DNA of 6,533 nt, from contig VAZL01000243.1 of the NCBI GenBank assembly GCA_005883445.1, positions 1 through 6,533 of the forward strand, given 5' to 3'. This document shows positions 1-5,645 of this stretch, in pieces. The stretch is from Alphaproteobacteria bacterium. Its GTDB lineage: Bacteria; Pseudomonadota; Alphaproteobacteria; Rhizobiales; Xanthobacteraceae. The notes beneath the pieces are model-generated. The model searched no databases. It worked only from the letters and a program-made list of their open reading frames with translations, and was not told the origin of the DNA. A program made the translations under genes and the position numbers. Within the stretch, counting starts at the first letter, position 1. The number at the start of each line of letters is the position of its first letter.

Positions 1-522
1 CGAATCGCCGAAGGTCACCGCCTTGAGCGGCTTGTCCGGCTTGACCCGCAGCAGGGCGATGTCGGTCTTCTGATCCTTGCCGATGATCTCGGCCTTGAGC
101 CGCGCGCCGTCGTTGAGAATGACGGTGATCTCGTCGGCTTCCGAGATGACGTGATTGTTGGTGACGACGATGCCGGACGGATCGATGATGAAGCCGGAAC
201 CGAGCGAATTGACGCGGCGCGGGCCGCGCTCGCGGTTCTGCGGATCGCCCTGGCCGCGCCGATTGAAAAAGTCCCTGAACAGCTCGTCCAATTGCGGATC
301 ATTCGGCAACTGCGGCATCGGAGAGTTGCGCGCTTCCACCTTCTGCGAGGTGGAGATGTTGACCACCGCGTCGATCACCTTCTCGGAGACATCGGCGATG
401 GTATCGGGCCCACGCGCGGCTGATGCAGTCGAGACCGCCGGCACGGCGATCGCCGCCGCGGCAACCGCGGCTAGGGCTGGCTGCCGGATCTGGCGGGCAA
501 ATTGAACAAGCGTGCCGAGCAT
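1..522 (-). CDS. degP: Do-family (DegP/HtrA) periplasmic serine endoprotease, N-terminal part, cut by window edge
   Basis: This encodes the first 174 residues of a trypsin-like periplasmic protease/chaperone that handles misfolded envelope proteins. Residues 1-35 look like a Sec signal peptide: a short basic start, an Ala/Val-rich core, and probable cleavage after ASA at residue 35. The protease domain begins around residue 45. The family sequence SLGSGFIID is followed by VTNNHVIS with the catalytic His at residue 124. KTDIALL carries the catalytic Asp at residue 154; the 30-residue His-Asp spacing equals that of E. coli DegP. The catalytic Ser (GNSGGP motif) and the PDZ domains lie beyond the left edge, so activity cannot be judged. 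The ATG start is supported by AGGAGG (533-538, 10-base spacer) and by the signal peptide. The gene lies 153 bases after the DUF2065 gene, so it may have its own promoter, but I saw no good -35/-10 pair. DegQ or MucD would be equally fair names. Confidence 0.93.
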   Translation of the reverse strand, partial: MLGTLVQFARQIRQPALAAVAAAAIAVPAVSTASAARGPDTIADVSEKVIDAVVNISTSQKVEARNSPMPQLPNDPQLDELFRDFFNRRGQGDPQNRERGPRRVNSLGSGFIIDPSGIVVTNNHVISEADEITVILNDGARLKAEIIGKDQKTDIALLRVKPDKPLKAVTFGDS

Positions 523-675
523 GGGCGTCTGACCTCCTGGACGGCGTGAGGGCGAGACAGTGCTCCCGTCCGAGTGTGGACGCAAGGGCGGTCTCGACAC
601 GGCGAATTAGGCTTGCGATTAGGGCGGAATCGGGACCGGCGCGCGCCGCGCACTGCCATGAGTCCGCGCGTCGAC

Positions 676-861
676 TCACCCGCGCACGAACCAGATCAGC
701 AGCAGGCCGAGCACCGCGGAGGCGATGCCCGCGATCCGCAGTGACGTTTCCGGGCTCTCCAGCGCGCTTGCCGCCAGCCGTTTTGCGGCCCGAGGGAACG
801 CGGCGAAAAGCAGTCCTTCGATGACGAGCACGAGGCCGATCGCGGCGATGAACTCGGCCAT
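676..861 (-). CDS. DUF2065 (YjeT-type) small inner-membrane protein
   Basis: This is a 61-residue protein with two predicted membrane segments (about residues 4-22 and 42-59) joined by a short basic/polar loop. The first segment holds LVIEGLLFAAFP with a buried Glu15; the second ends in LLLIWFVRG. This pattern, the length and the position directly after hflC match the DUF2065 family, whose E. coli member YjeT is also encoded just downstream of hflK-hflC. The molecular function is not known; proximity suggests a role near the HflKC-FtsH membrane complex, but that is inference. It starts 33 bases after the hflC stop, so co-transcription is likely. The ribosome binding site is weak (TTAGG about six bases before ATG), consistent with low expression or re-initiation after hflC. 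It is too small and hydrophobic for catalysis to be read from it. Confidence 0.88.
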   Translation of the reverse strand: MAEFIAAIGLVLVIEGLLFAAFPRAAKRLAASALESPETSLRIAGIASAVLGLLLIWFVRG

Positions 862-894
862 CTTTGCCTAACCAGCCCCCGTGGCGGCGAAGGT

Positions 895-1812
895 CTATTT
901 CGCAGATGGCGTATTGCCGGGCTGAGCGCCACCCTCGCGCGGCTTGCCCGATGGATCCACGAAGTAGCGAAAGAACTCCGAATCGGGCTTGAGCAGCATG
1001 CGCGTGTCGTTGGCTTTCAGCCCCGTTTCGTAGGCCTGCATCGAGCGATAGAACGAGAAGAAGTCGGGATCGCGTCCGTAGGCATCGGCGAAAATGCGAT
1101 TGCGCTCGGCGTCGCCCTCGCCGCGGGTCCGTTCGCCCTTGGACTGCGCCTCCGCGAGCAACACCGTGACGTCGCGATCCGCCTTGGCGCGGATCTCCTG
1201 CGCCCTCTGGGCACCCTCGGCGCGGTACTGCGCGGCCTCCTGCTGACGCTCGGTCTGCATGCGCTGGTAGACCGCCTGGCTGTTCTGCTCCGGCAGGTCG
1301 GCGCGGCGGATGCGAACGTCGACGACGGCGATGCCGAAGGCCTGCGCCTCGTTGTCGAGCTGCTCGCGCACGCGCGCCATCAGATGCTCGCGCTGGTCGC
1401 GCACGACCTGCGTCAGCGTGGCCTCGCCCAGCACGCGGCGCAGCGCCGAATTGAGCAGGATCGAGAGCTGCGAGTTCGCGCCCTCGACGGTGCCGACGGT
1501 CTGAAAGAATTTCAGCACGTCCTTGATGCGGTAGCGTGCAAACGCGTCGACCACCAGGCGCTTCTGGTCCGAGGCGATCACCTCCTGCGCGGGATTTTCG
1601 AGATCGAGGATACGCTTGTCGATGTTGATGACACTGTCGATCAGCGGGATCTTGTAGTTCAATCCCGGCTCGACGACCACGCGCACCGGCTGGCCCAGCC
1701 GCACCACCAGCGCCTGGCGGGTCTGATAGACCGTGAACAGCGTGCCGTAGGCGATGACCAGCGCCACGATGATGAGGACGGCGACAACTCCGCCGACAAG
1801 ATTGAGTCTCAT
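895..1812 (-). CDS. hflC: HflC, SPFH/band-7 membrane subunit of the HflKC complex
   Basis: This 305-residue protein partners HflK in the large membrane assembly that encloses the FtsH AAA+ protease and modulates its turnover of membrane proteins. It has a short cytoplasmic N-terminus, one membrane anchor (about residues 6-28), and then an SPFH/band-7 domain opening with YQTRQALVVRLG and VEPGLNYKIPLID. Next comes a charged Ala/Glu/Gln/Arg-rich helical stretch (about residues 190-245) of the coiled-coil type. The C-terminal region holds FFSFYRSMQAYE and DSEFFRYF, typical of HflC rather than HflK. Length is close to normal for the family. The ATG overlaps the hflK stop as ATGA (1809-1812), and GGAGG (1819-1823, 6-base spacer) lies inside the end of hflK, so the pair should be translationally coupled. 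The last ~20 residues are Gly/Pro-rich and probably disordered. Older labels call it a protease modulator; it has no protease active site. Confidence 0.96.
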   Translation of the reverse strand: MRLNLVGGVVAVLIIVALVIAYGTLFTVYQTRQALVVRLGQPVRVVVEPGLNYKIPLIDSVINIDKRILDLENPAQEVIASDQKRLVVDAFARYRIKDVLKFFQTVGTVEGANSQLSILLNSALRRVLGEATLTQVVRDQREHLMARVREQLDNEAQAFGIAVVDVRIRRADLPEQNSQAVYQRMQTERQQEAAQYRAEGAQRAQEIRAKADRDVTVLLAEAQSKGERTRGEGDAERNRIFADAYGRDPDFFSFYRSMQAYETGLKANDTRMLLKPDSEFFRYFVDPSGKPREGGAQPGNTPSAK

Positions 1813-2936
1813 CGGCTGCCTCCGGTCTGCGGCGGCGTCTGCGGCCGCCGCGTAAGCTGATCGAGCGGCAGATAGGGAACGACTCCGCCTCCCTGATCCA
1901 GGATGATCTTGTCGGTGCCGCCGAACAACCGCTCCATGGTCTCCAGATACATGCGCTGGCGGGTGACGTCGGGCGCCTTTTTGTATTCGTCGTAGACCTG
2001 GAGGAAGCGCGACGTCGCGCCCTTGGCCTCGGCCACCGTCTGCTCGCGATAGGCTTCGGCGCTCTGGGTGATCTGCGCCGCGCGGCCGCGCGCTTCCGGC
2101 ACCACCTTGTTGGCGTAGCTCTGCGCTTCGTTCTGCGACCGCTCACTGTCGGCGCGGGCGGCCTGCACGTCGCGGAAGGCATCGATCACCTGCGACGGCG
2201 GATCCACCTTCTGCAGCTGGACCTGCGTGATCTGGACGCCTGCCCCGTAATTGTCGAGGACCTTCTGCATCAGCTCATGCACGGCGGTTTCGATGTTCTG
2301 CCGCGCCCCGGTCAGAATCGGCTGCAGGGTCGAGCGGCCGATGATCTCGCGCATGGCGCTCTCGGCCACCGCCTTCACCGTGCCTTCGGGCTGCTGGATG
2401 TTGAACAGATAGTTTTCTACCCCTTTCGCCTCCGGCTTGATCTTCCACAGCACCGAAAAGTCGACGTCGACGATGTTCTCGTCGCCGGTGAGCATCAGGC
2501 TCTCCTCCGGCACGTCGCGGATGGTGGTGCCGCGGCGCAGGTCCTCCACCACGCGCATGCCGACGTCGATCTTGTTGACGCGCAAGGCCTTCGGCGTCAG
2601 CGCCGTCTCGATCGGATACGGCAAGTGATAGTTCAGTCCCGGTTTCACCTCGCGCACGGCGGCGCCGAAGCGCAACACCACGCCGAGCTCGTCGGGCTCG
2701 ACGCGGAAGAAGCCGGAAAACAACCAGATGGCGATCGCGGCCAGCACGATGAGGGCAAGCCCCTTGCCGCCGAGGCTGCCGCCCGGCAGCACCGTGCGCA
2801 GCTTGTCCTGGCTGCGGCGCAGAAATTCCTCAAGATCGGGCGGCGTCGGGCCCGATGGCTGCTGGCCCGAGCCCCAGGGGCCCTTACCTCCGCCCCCTGA
2901 TCCCCATGGCCCGCCGCCCTGATTGCTCCACGGCAT
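1809..2936 (-). CDS. hflK: HflK, SPFH/band-7 membrane subunit of the HflKC complex
   Basis: This 375-residue protein is the larger partner of HflC in the assembly around FtsH. Residues 1-33 form a cytoplasmic tail rich in Gly, Pro and Trp, with GPWGSG present twice. An amphipathic segment DLEEFLRRSQDKLR follows, then one membrane helix (about residues 59-77). The band-7 domain begins with RVEPDELGVVLRFG and includes VKPGLNYHLPYPIE. A long charged helix (about residues 250-320) contains VVPEARGRAAQI. The end has the HflK signature DKIILDQGGGVVPYLP. Length is slightly below that of E. coli HflK. The ATG is supported by GAGGAGG (2943-2949, 6-base spacer). The gene starts 136 bases after the folA stop, with a promoter candidate in between, and its stop overlaps the hflC start. 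Identity is secure; the effect on FtsH is inferred from the family. Confidence 0.97.
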   Translation of the reverse strand: MPWSNQGGGPWGSGGGGKGPWGSGQQPSGPTPPDLEEFLRRSQDKLRTVLPGGSLGGKGLALIVLAAIAIWLFSGFFRVEPDELGVVLRFGAAVREVKPGLNYHLPYPIETALTPKALRVNKIDVGMRVVEDLRRGTTIRDVPEESLMLTGDENIVDVDFSVLWKIKPEAKGVENYLFNIQQPEGTVKAVAESAMREIIGRSTLQPILTGARQNIETAVHELMQKVLDNYGAGVQITQVQLQKVDPPSQVIDAFRDVQAARADSERSQNEAQSYANKVVPEARGRAAQITQSAEAYREQTVAEAKGATSRFLQVYDEYKKAPDVTRQRMYLETMERLFGGTDKIILDQGGGVVPYLPLDQLTRRPQTPPQTGGSR

Positions 2937-2955
2937 CGACTGCCTCCTCGCTGCA

Positions 2956-2971
2956 TCGGCCTACGGGCCGA
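2956..2971 (-). promoter_or_regulatory. Leader hairpin upstream of the hflK ribosome binding site
   Basis: A perfect six-base-pair stem (TCGGCC/GGCCGA) with a four-base loop lies between the predicted hflK promoter and the GAGGAGG ribosome binding site (2943-2949). It ends six bases before the site, so it would not itself mask it. On the minus strand the loop reads CGTA. There is no T run, so it is not an intrinsic terminator of folA. It may stabilise the leader RNA or be incidental. Confidence 0.35.
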
Positions 2972-2994
2972 CGCGCCTGTTTCGATTTGCTGGG

Positions 2995-3023
2995 GTTATA
3001 GGGGAGGCCTCACTGCGTTACAA
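2995..3023 (-). promoter_or_regulatory. Predicted sigma-70-like promoter for hflK-hflC
   Basis: On the minus strand, TTGTAA (3018-3023; four of six matches to TTGACA) is separated by exactly 17 bases from TATAAC (2995-3000; five of six matches to TATAAT). In such a GC-rich sequence this is a strong match, and it lies in the gap between folA and hflK. Transcription would start near 2988, giving a leader of about 50 bases. The -10 context CCTATAA also resembles heat-shock (RpoH) -10 elements of alphaproteobacteria, so a stress-responsive promoter is a possible alternative. The call is from reading only. Confidence 0.5.
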
Positions 3024-3072
3024 CGCGGCTGAAGCGCGTGCGGCGCGACGGCGCATGGCCTTGCATCCCCGA

Positions 3073-3639
3073 TTAGTGCCCACCATCCGCCTGGCGGTCC
3101 AGCGCTGCGCGCCGTTCATAAGTGAGCGCGGTGAAGCTCGCTTCGTCGTCGGGTCCGGCGCGATGCTCGCTGCGTTGCGTTTCCCGCCAAATCTCCGGGT
3201 CGATGGCCGGAAACTTCGCATCGCCGTCCGGCTCAAGGTGCACGCGGGTGATCACCAGCCGATCGGCGATGGCCATTGTTTGCGCGTAGATGTCCGCTCC
3301 GCCCAGCACGATGATCGCATCCGCCGCGCGGCGCAGCGCATCGCCGCGCGCCGCTTCCAGCGCGGCGGCGAGGCTCGCTGCGACCAGCGCGCCGGACGCG
3401 GCGAAATTCTGGTTGCGGCTGACCACGATGTTGGTGCGGCCGGGAAGCGGCTGCTTGGTGAAGGAAAGATAGGTCGTCCGCCCCACCACGATCGGCTTGC
3501 CCCAGGTCAGGGCGCGAAGCCGCAGCATGTCGGACTTGAGCCGCCAGGGCAGCGCGCCGCCCCGCCCGATCACGCCGTTGTCGGCAACCGCGGCAACGAG
3601 AACGATCTCGATCCGCGATCCCGCACGCGGCCCGCTCAC
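3073..3639 (-). CDS. folA: Dihydrofolate reductase
   Basis: This 188-residue enzyme reduces dihydrofolate to tetrahydrofolate with NADPH, restoring the folate oxidised by thymidylate synthase. The core shows NGVIGRGGALPW followed by the substrate-binding acid Asp37 (equivalent to Asp27 in E. coli). GKPIVVGRTTY is the first NADPH-binding region, with PLPGRTNIVVSR after it. IVLGGADIY is the second glycine motif, and ITRVHLEPDGDAKFP is the C-terminal half signature. The start is GTG, not ATG; it overlaps the thyA stop as GTGA, with AAGG (3647-3650) seven bases upstream. No other ATG, GTG or TTG lies in frame before the first beta strand, so this start is the only reasonable one. It gives a short N-terminal extension (about nine residues) compared with E. 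coli FolA. The family is the ordinary chromosomal type, not the R-plasmid type. Coupling to thyA fits joint control of dTMP supply. Confidence 0.95.
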   Translation of the reverse strand: MSGPRAGSRIEIVLVAAVADNGVIGRGGALPWRLKSDMLRLRALTWGKPIVVGRTTYLSFTKQPLPGRTNIVVSRNQNFAASGALVAASLAAALEAARGDALRRAADAIIVLGGADIYAQTMAIADRLVITRVHLEPDGDAKFPAIDPEIWRETQRSEHRAGPDDEASFTALTYERRAALDRQADGGH

Positions 3640-4430
3640 ACCGCCACCTTGGCCTTGATGTGCGGGTGGGGGTCGTAGCCTTGGAGCGAGAAATCCTCGT
3701 AGTGGAAGGCGAAGAGATCGGTCACGGCCGGATTGAGGGTCATCTTGGGCAGCGGCCGCGGCGCGCGCGAGAGCTGCAGCCGCGCCTGCTCCAGATGATT
3801 GAGATAAAGATGGGCGTCTCCGAGCGTGTGCACGAACTCGCCGGCGTCAAGCCCGCTCACCTGCGCCACCATCAATGTCAGCAACGCATAAGAGGCGATG
3901 TTGAACGGCACGCCGAGGAAGGCGTCGGCCGAGCGCTGGTAGAGCTGACAGGAGAGCCGACCGTTGGCGACGTAGAACTGGAACAGGCAGTGGCACGGCG
4001 GCAACGCCATCTTGTCGACATCGGCCGGATTCCAGGCCGTGACGATGAGGCGGCGCGAATCCGGATTGCGGCGGATGGCGGACACCACGTTGGCGATCTG
4101 ATCGATCACGCCGCCGTCGGGCGTCGGCCAGGAGCGCCATTGCCGGCCATAGACCGGTCCGAGCTCGCCGCTCGCATCCGCCCACTCGTCCCAAATGGTG
4201 ACGCCATGCTCGTTGAGATATTTGACGTTGGTGTCGCCGGCGAGGAACCAGAGCAGCTCGTGGACGATCGATCGCAAGTGCAGCTTCTTGGTGGTGGTGA
4301 GCGGAAACCCGTGCGCCAGGTCGAAGCGCATCTGATGACCGAACACCGATAGCGTCCCAGTGCCGGTCCGATCGTGCTTCTCGGCGCCGTCGGCGAGAAT
4401 CCGTTCCAGCAAGTCGTGGTACTGGCGCAT
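3636..4430 (-). CDS. thyA: Thymidylate synthase (folate-dependent, ThyA type)
   Basis: This cytoplasmic enzyme methylates dUMP to dTMP using methylene-tetrahydrofolate and releases dihydrofolate, the substrate of the next gene's product. At 264 residues it has the same length as E. coli ThyA and aligns with it almost without gaps by eye. Seen motifs are DRTGTGTLSVFGHQMRF (phosphate-binding Arg region), HELLWFLAGDTN, TIWDEWAD, LGPVYGRQWR, and PDSRRLIVTAWNP (the Arg pair from the partner subunit). The active-site loop LPPCHCLFQFY carries the nucleophile Cys146. SCQLYQRSAD and GVPFNIASYALL (dUMP binding) follow, and the C-terminus is GYDPHPHIKAKVAV. A second Cys sits two residues after the nucleophile, where E. 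coli has Ala. The ATG has GAGGAG (4438-4443, 7-base spacer). The stop overlaps folA by four bases. No flavin-dependent ThyX is seen in the window. Confidence 0.98.
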   Translation of the reverse strand: MRQYHDLLERILADGAEKHDRTGTGTLSVFGHQMRFDLAHGFPLTTTKKLHLRSIVHELLWFLAGDTNVKYLNEHGVTIWDEWADASGELGPVYGRQWRSWPTPDGGVIDQIANVVSAIRRNPDSRRLIVTAWNPADVDKMALPPCHCLFQFYVANGRLSCQLYQRSADAFLGVPFNIASYALLTLMVAQVSGLDAGEFVHTLGDAHLYLNHLEQARLQLSRAPRPLPKMTLNPAVTDLFAFHYEDFSLQGYDPHPHIKAKVAV

Positions 4431-4484
4431 GGCTGCGCTCCTCAGGCGGCAACGAGCCGAGTCGGCGAGCGGAGTCTACCGCCC

Positions 4485-4528
4485 TCCCCGCTGTCGGGGA
4501 ATTGTGCAGCACGACTTGTGAATACAAG
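4485..4528 (-). terminator. Two consecutive small hairpins between the Bug gene and thyA; possible weak terminator or mRNA 3' end
   Basis: Directly after the Bug stop codon (minus direction) is a five-pair stem CTTGT/ACAAG with a four-base loop (4515-4528). It is followed by a six-pair, GC-rich stem TCCCCG/CGGGGA with a four-base loop (4485-4500). Neither is followed by a T tract, so this is not a canonical intrinsic terminator. The position, between genes of unrelated function, suggests a 3' end or processing site. The rest of this 100-base gap holds the thyA ribosome binding site, and no good promoter was seen. Confidence 0.3.
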
Positions 4529-4530
4529 CG

Positions 4531-5514
4531 TCAGTCGGTCGGGCCGGCCGCCTTGATGATCGGCGTCCAGCGCGCGATCTCGCTCTTGACCAAGGCGGCG
4601 AGGGCCTGCTGCCCACGTCCCGCCTTGTCCGGGAGCACGCTCCCCAGCTCCAGCAGTCGTTTGCGCGTCTGCTCGTCGTCGAGCGCCTTGTCGAGCGCAT
4701 CGCTGAGTTTGTCGAGGATGGGCTGGGGCGTGTCTTTCGGGGCGAAGAGCGCGTTCCAGGCCTGGGCCTGGAATTCGGGCAGGCCGGCTTCCCTGCTGGT
4801 GGGCACGTCAGGCAGGGCCGGACTGCGCTCGGCCGTGCCGATGGCATAGGCCTTGATCTGGCCGCCCTGCACCTGCTGCACGAGATTGACGATCTGGTCG
4901 CACATGTAGTCGACCTGCCCGGAGATCAAAGCCGTCAGCGCCGGGCCGGTTCCGTTGAATGGGATCGACGCCGGCTTCACCCCCAGGATCGAGTTGAGCA
5001 GCAAGCAGGTCGTGAACGACACCGATCCGACGCCGGCATGCGCCATGTTCAGCGCGGCGACGTTCGCCTTCACGAAAGTCACGAACTCCTTGAGGTCCTT
5101 CGGCGGAAAGTCCTTCTTCGCCACAATCAAGACCGGCGTGCCGGCCACCAGGCCGATGGGCGCAAAGTCCACATCCGGCTTGTAAGCAAGGTTGGGATAG
5201 AGCGCGACCGAGGCGGCGTGGGTTCCCATGTGACCCATCTCGATCGTGTAGCCGTCCGGGGTGGCGCGCGCGGCCCGGGTCGAGGCGGTGGTGCCGCCGG
5301 CCCCGACCATGTTCTCGATGATGACCGGCTGCCCCAGCGTGCGGGTCATGTGGTCGCCGGCAATGCGGGCAACGACGTCGGTCGGCCCGCCGGCGGCAAA
5401 CGGCACGATCAACGTGATCGCGCGTTGCGGATAATCGGTCTGCGCCGCAGCGGATCCCGCGGCAAAGCCGAGCGCGACGGCGGCGGCAATCGCTCGCGAC
5501 AGTATCTGGCCCAT
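4531..5514 (-). CDS. Bug-family (TctC-type) periplasmic substrate-binding protein of a tripartite tricarboxylate transporter
   Basis: This 327-residue periplasmic protein should capture a small organic solute, usually a carboxylate, for a TctAB-type permease. Residues 1-24 are a Sec signal peptide with probable cleavage after AAA (SAAA|QTDYP). The mature part begins with YPQRAITLIVPFAAGGPTD, the family's opening strand and ligand loop. ENMVGAGGTTAS, a hallmark of Bug proteins, comes next, then PFNGTGPALTALISGQVDYM in the second lobe and VPTSREAGLPEF near the hinge. The ligand cannot be read from the sequence, because Bug proteins with similar motifs bind citrate, nicotinate, aromatic acids, amino acids or dipeptides. 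The ATG has GAGGA (5521-5525, 6-base spacer). It follows the tctA-like gene by 131 bases on the same strand, suggesting a functional pair, and precedes thyA by 100 bases with no obvious functional link. Confidence 0.94.
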   Translation of the reverse strand: MGQILSRAIAAAVALGFAAGSAAAQTDYPQRAITLIVPFAAGGPTDVVARIAGDHMTRTLGQPVIIENMVGAGGTTASTRAARATPDGYTIEMGHMGTHAASVALYPNLAYKPDVDFAPIGLVAGTPVLIVAKKDFPPKDLKEFVTFVKANVAALNMAHAGVGSVSFTTCLLLNSILGVKPASIPFNGTGPALTALISGQVDYMCDQIVNLVQQVQGGQIKAYAIGTAERSPALPDVPTSREAGLPEFQAQAWNALFAPKDTPQPILDKLSDALDKALDDEQTRKRLLELGSVLPDKAGRGQQALAALVKSEIARWTPIIKAAGPTD

Positions 5515-5645
5515 GGTCGTTCCTCGTTTATGGATATGTTCTTGGGTTCTTCGATCGATGCGCGAATGCTACCACCCCGCGGCGGACATTTGCTGCCCGC
5601 GCACGGCGGTAACCTGTCGCAGCCGGTCCGTGGCCGCTGCCCCTT

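Noticed and set aside
471..659. Small minus-strand frame (62 codons) between the DUF2065 gene and degP, overlapping the degP start
   Set aside because: It is in a different frame from degP, is rich in Arg, Pro and Ser, and lacks a ribosome binding site and family features. The degP signal peptide frame explains the region.
299..2182. A 627-codon open frame on the minus strand, the longest uninterrupted frame in the window
   Set aside because: It runs out of frame across hflC, parts of hflK and the DUF2065 region. The product is Arg/Ala-rich with no domain pattern, while the overlapping frames encode clear HflK and HflC. It is a high-GC artefact.
2923..3678. Long plus-strand open frame (251 codons) antisense to folA
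   Set aside because: Composition is Arg/Ala/His-rich, no recognisable motif, no convincing ribosome binding site, and folA on the other strand is certain.
4131..4150. Extra Cys next to the ThyA nucleophile considered as a sign of altered chemistry
   Set aside because: The variant is in the Cys146 loop, near 3987-3995 rather than in this nearby stretch. All other catalytic motifs are intact and this position varies in the family, so it is not evidence of changed function.
3660..4352. Plus-strand open frame (230 codons) antisense to thyA
   Set aside because: It mirrors thyA codons in GC-rich DNA and has no domain features; thyA is unambiguous.
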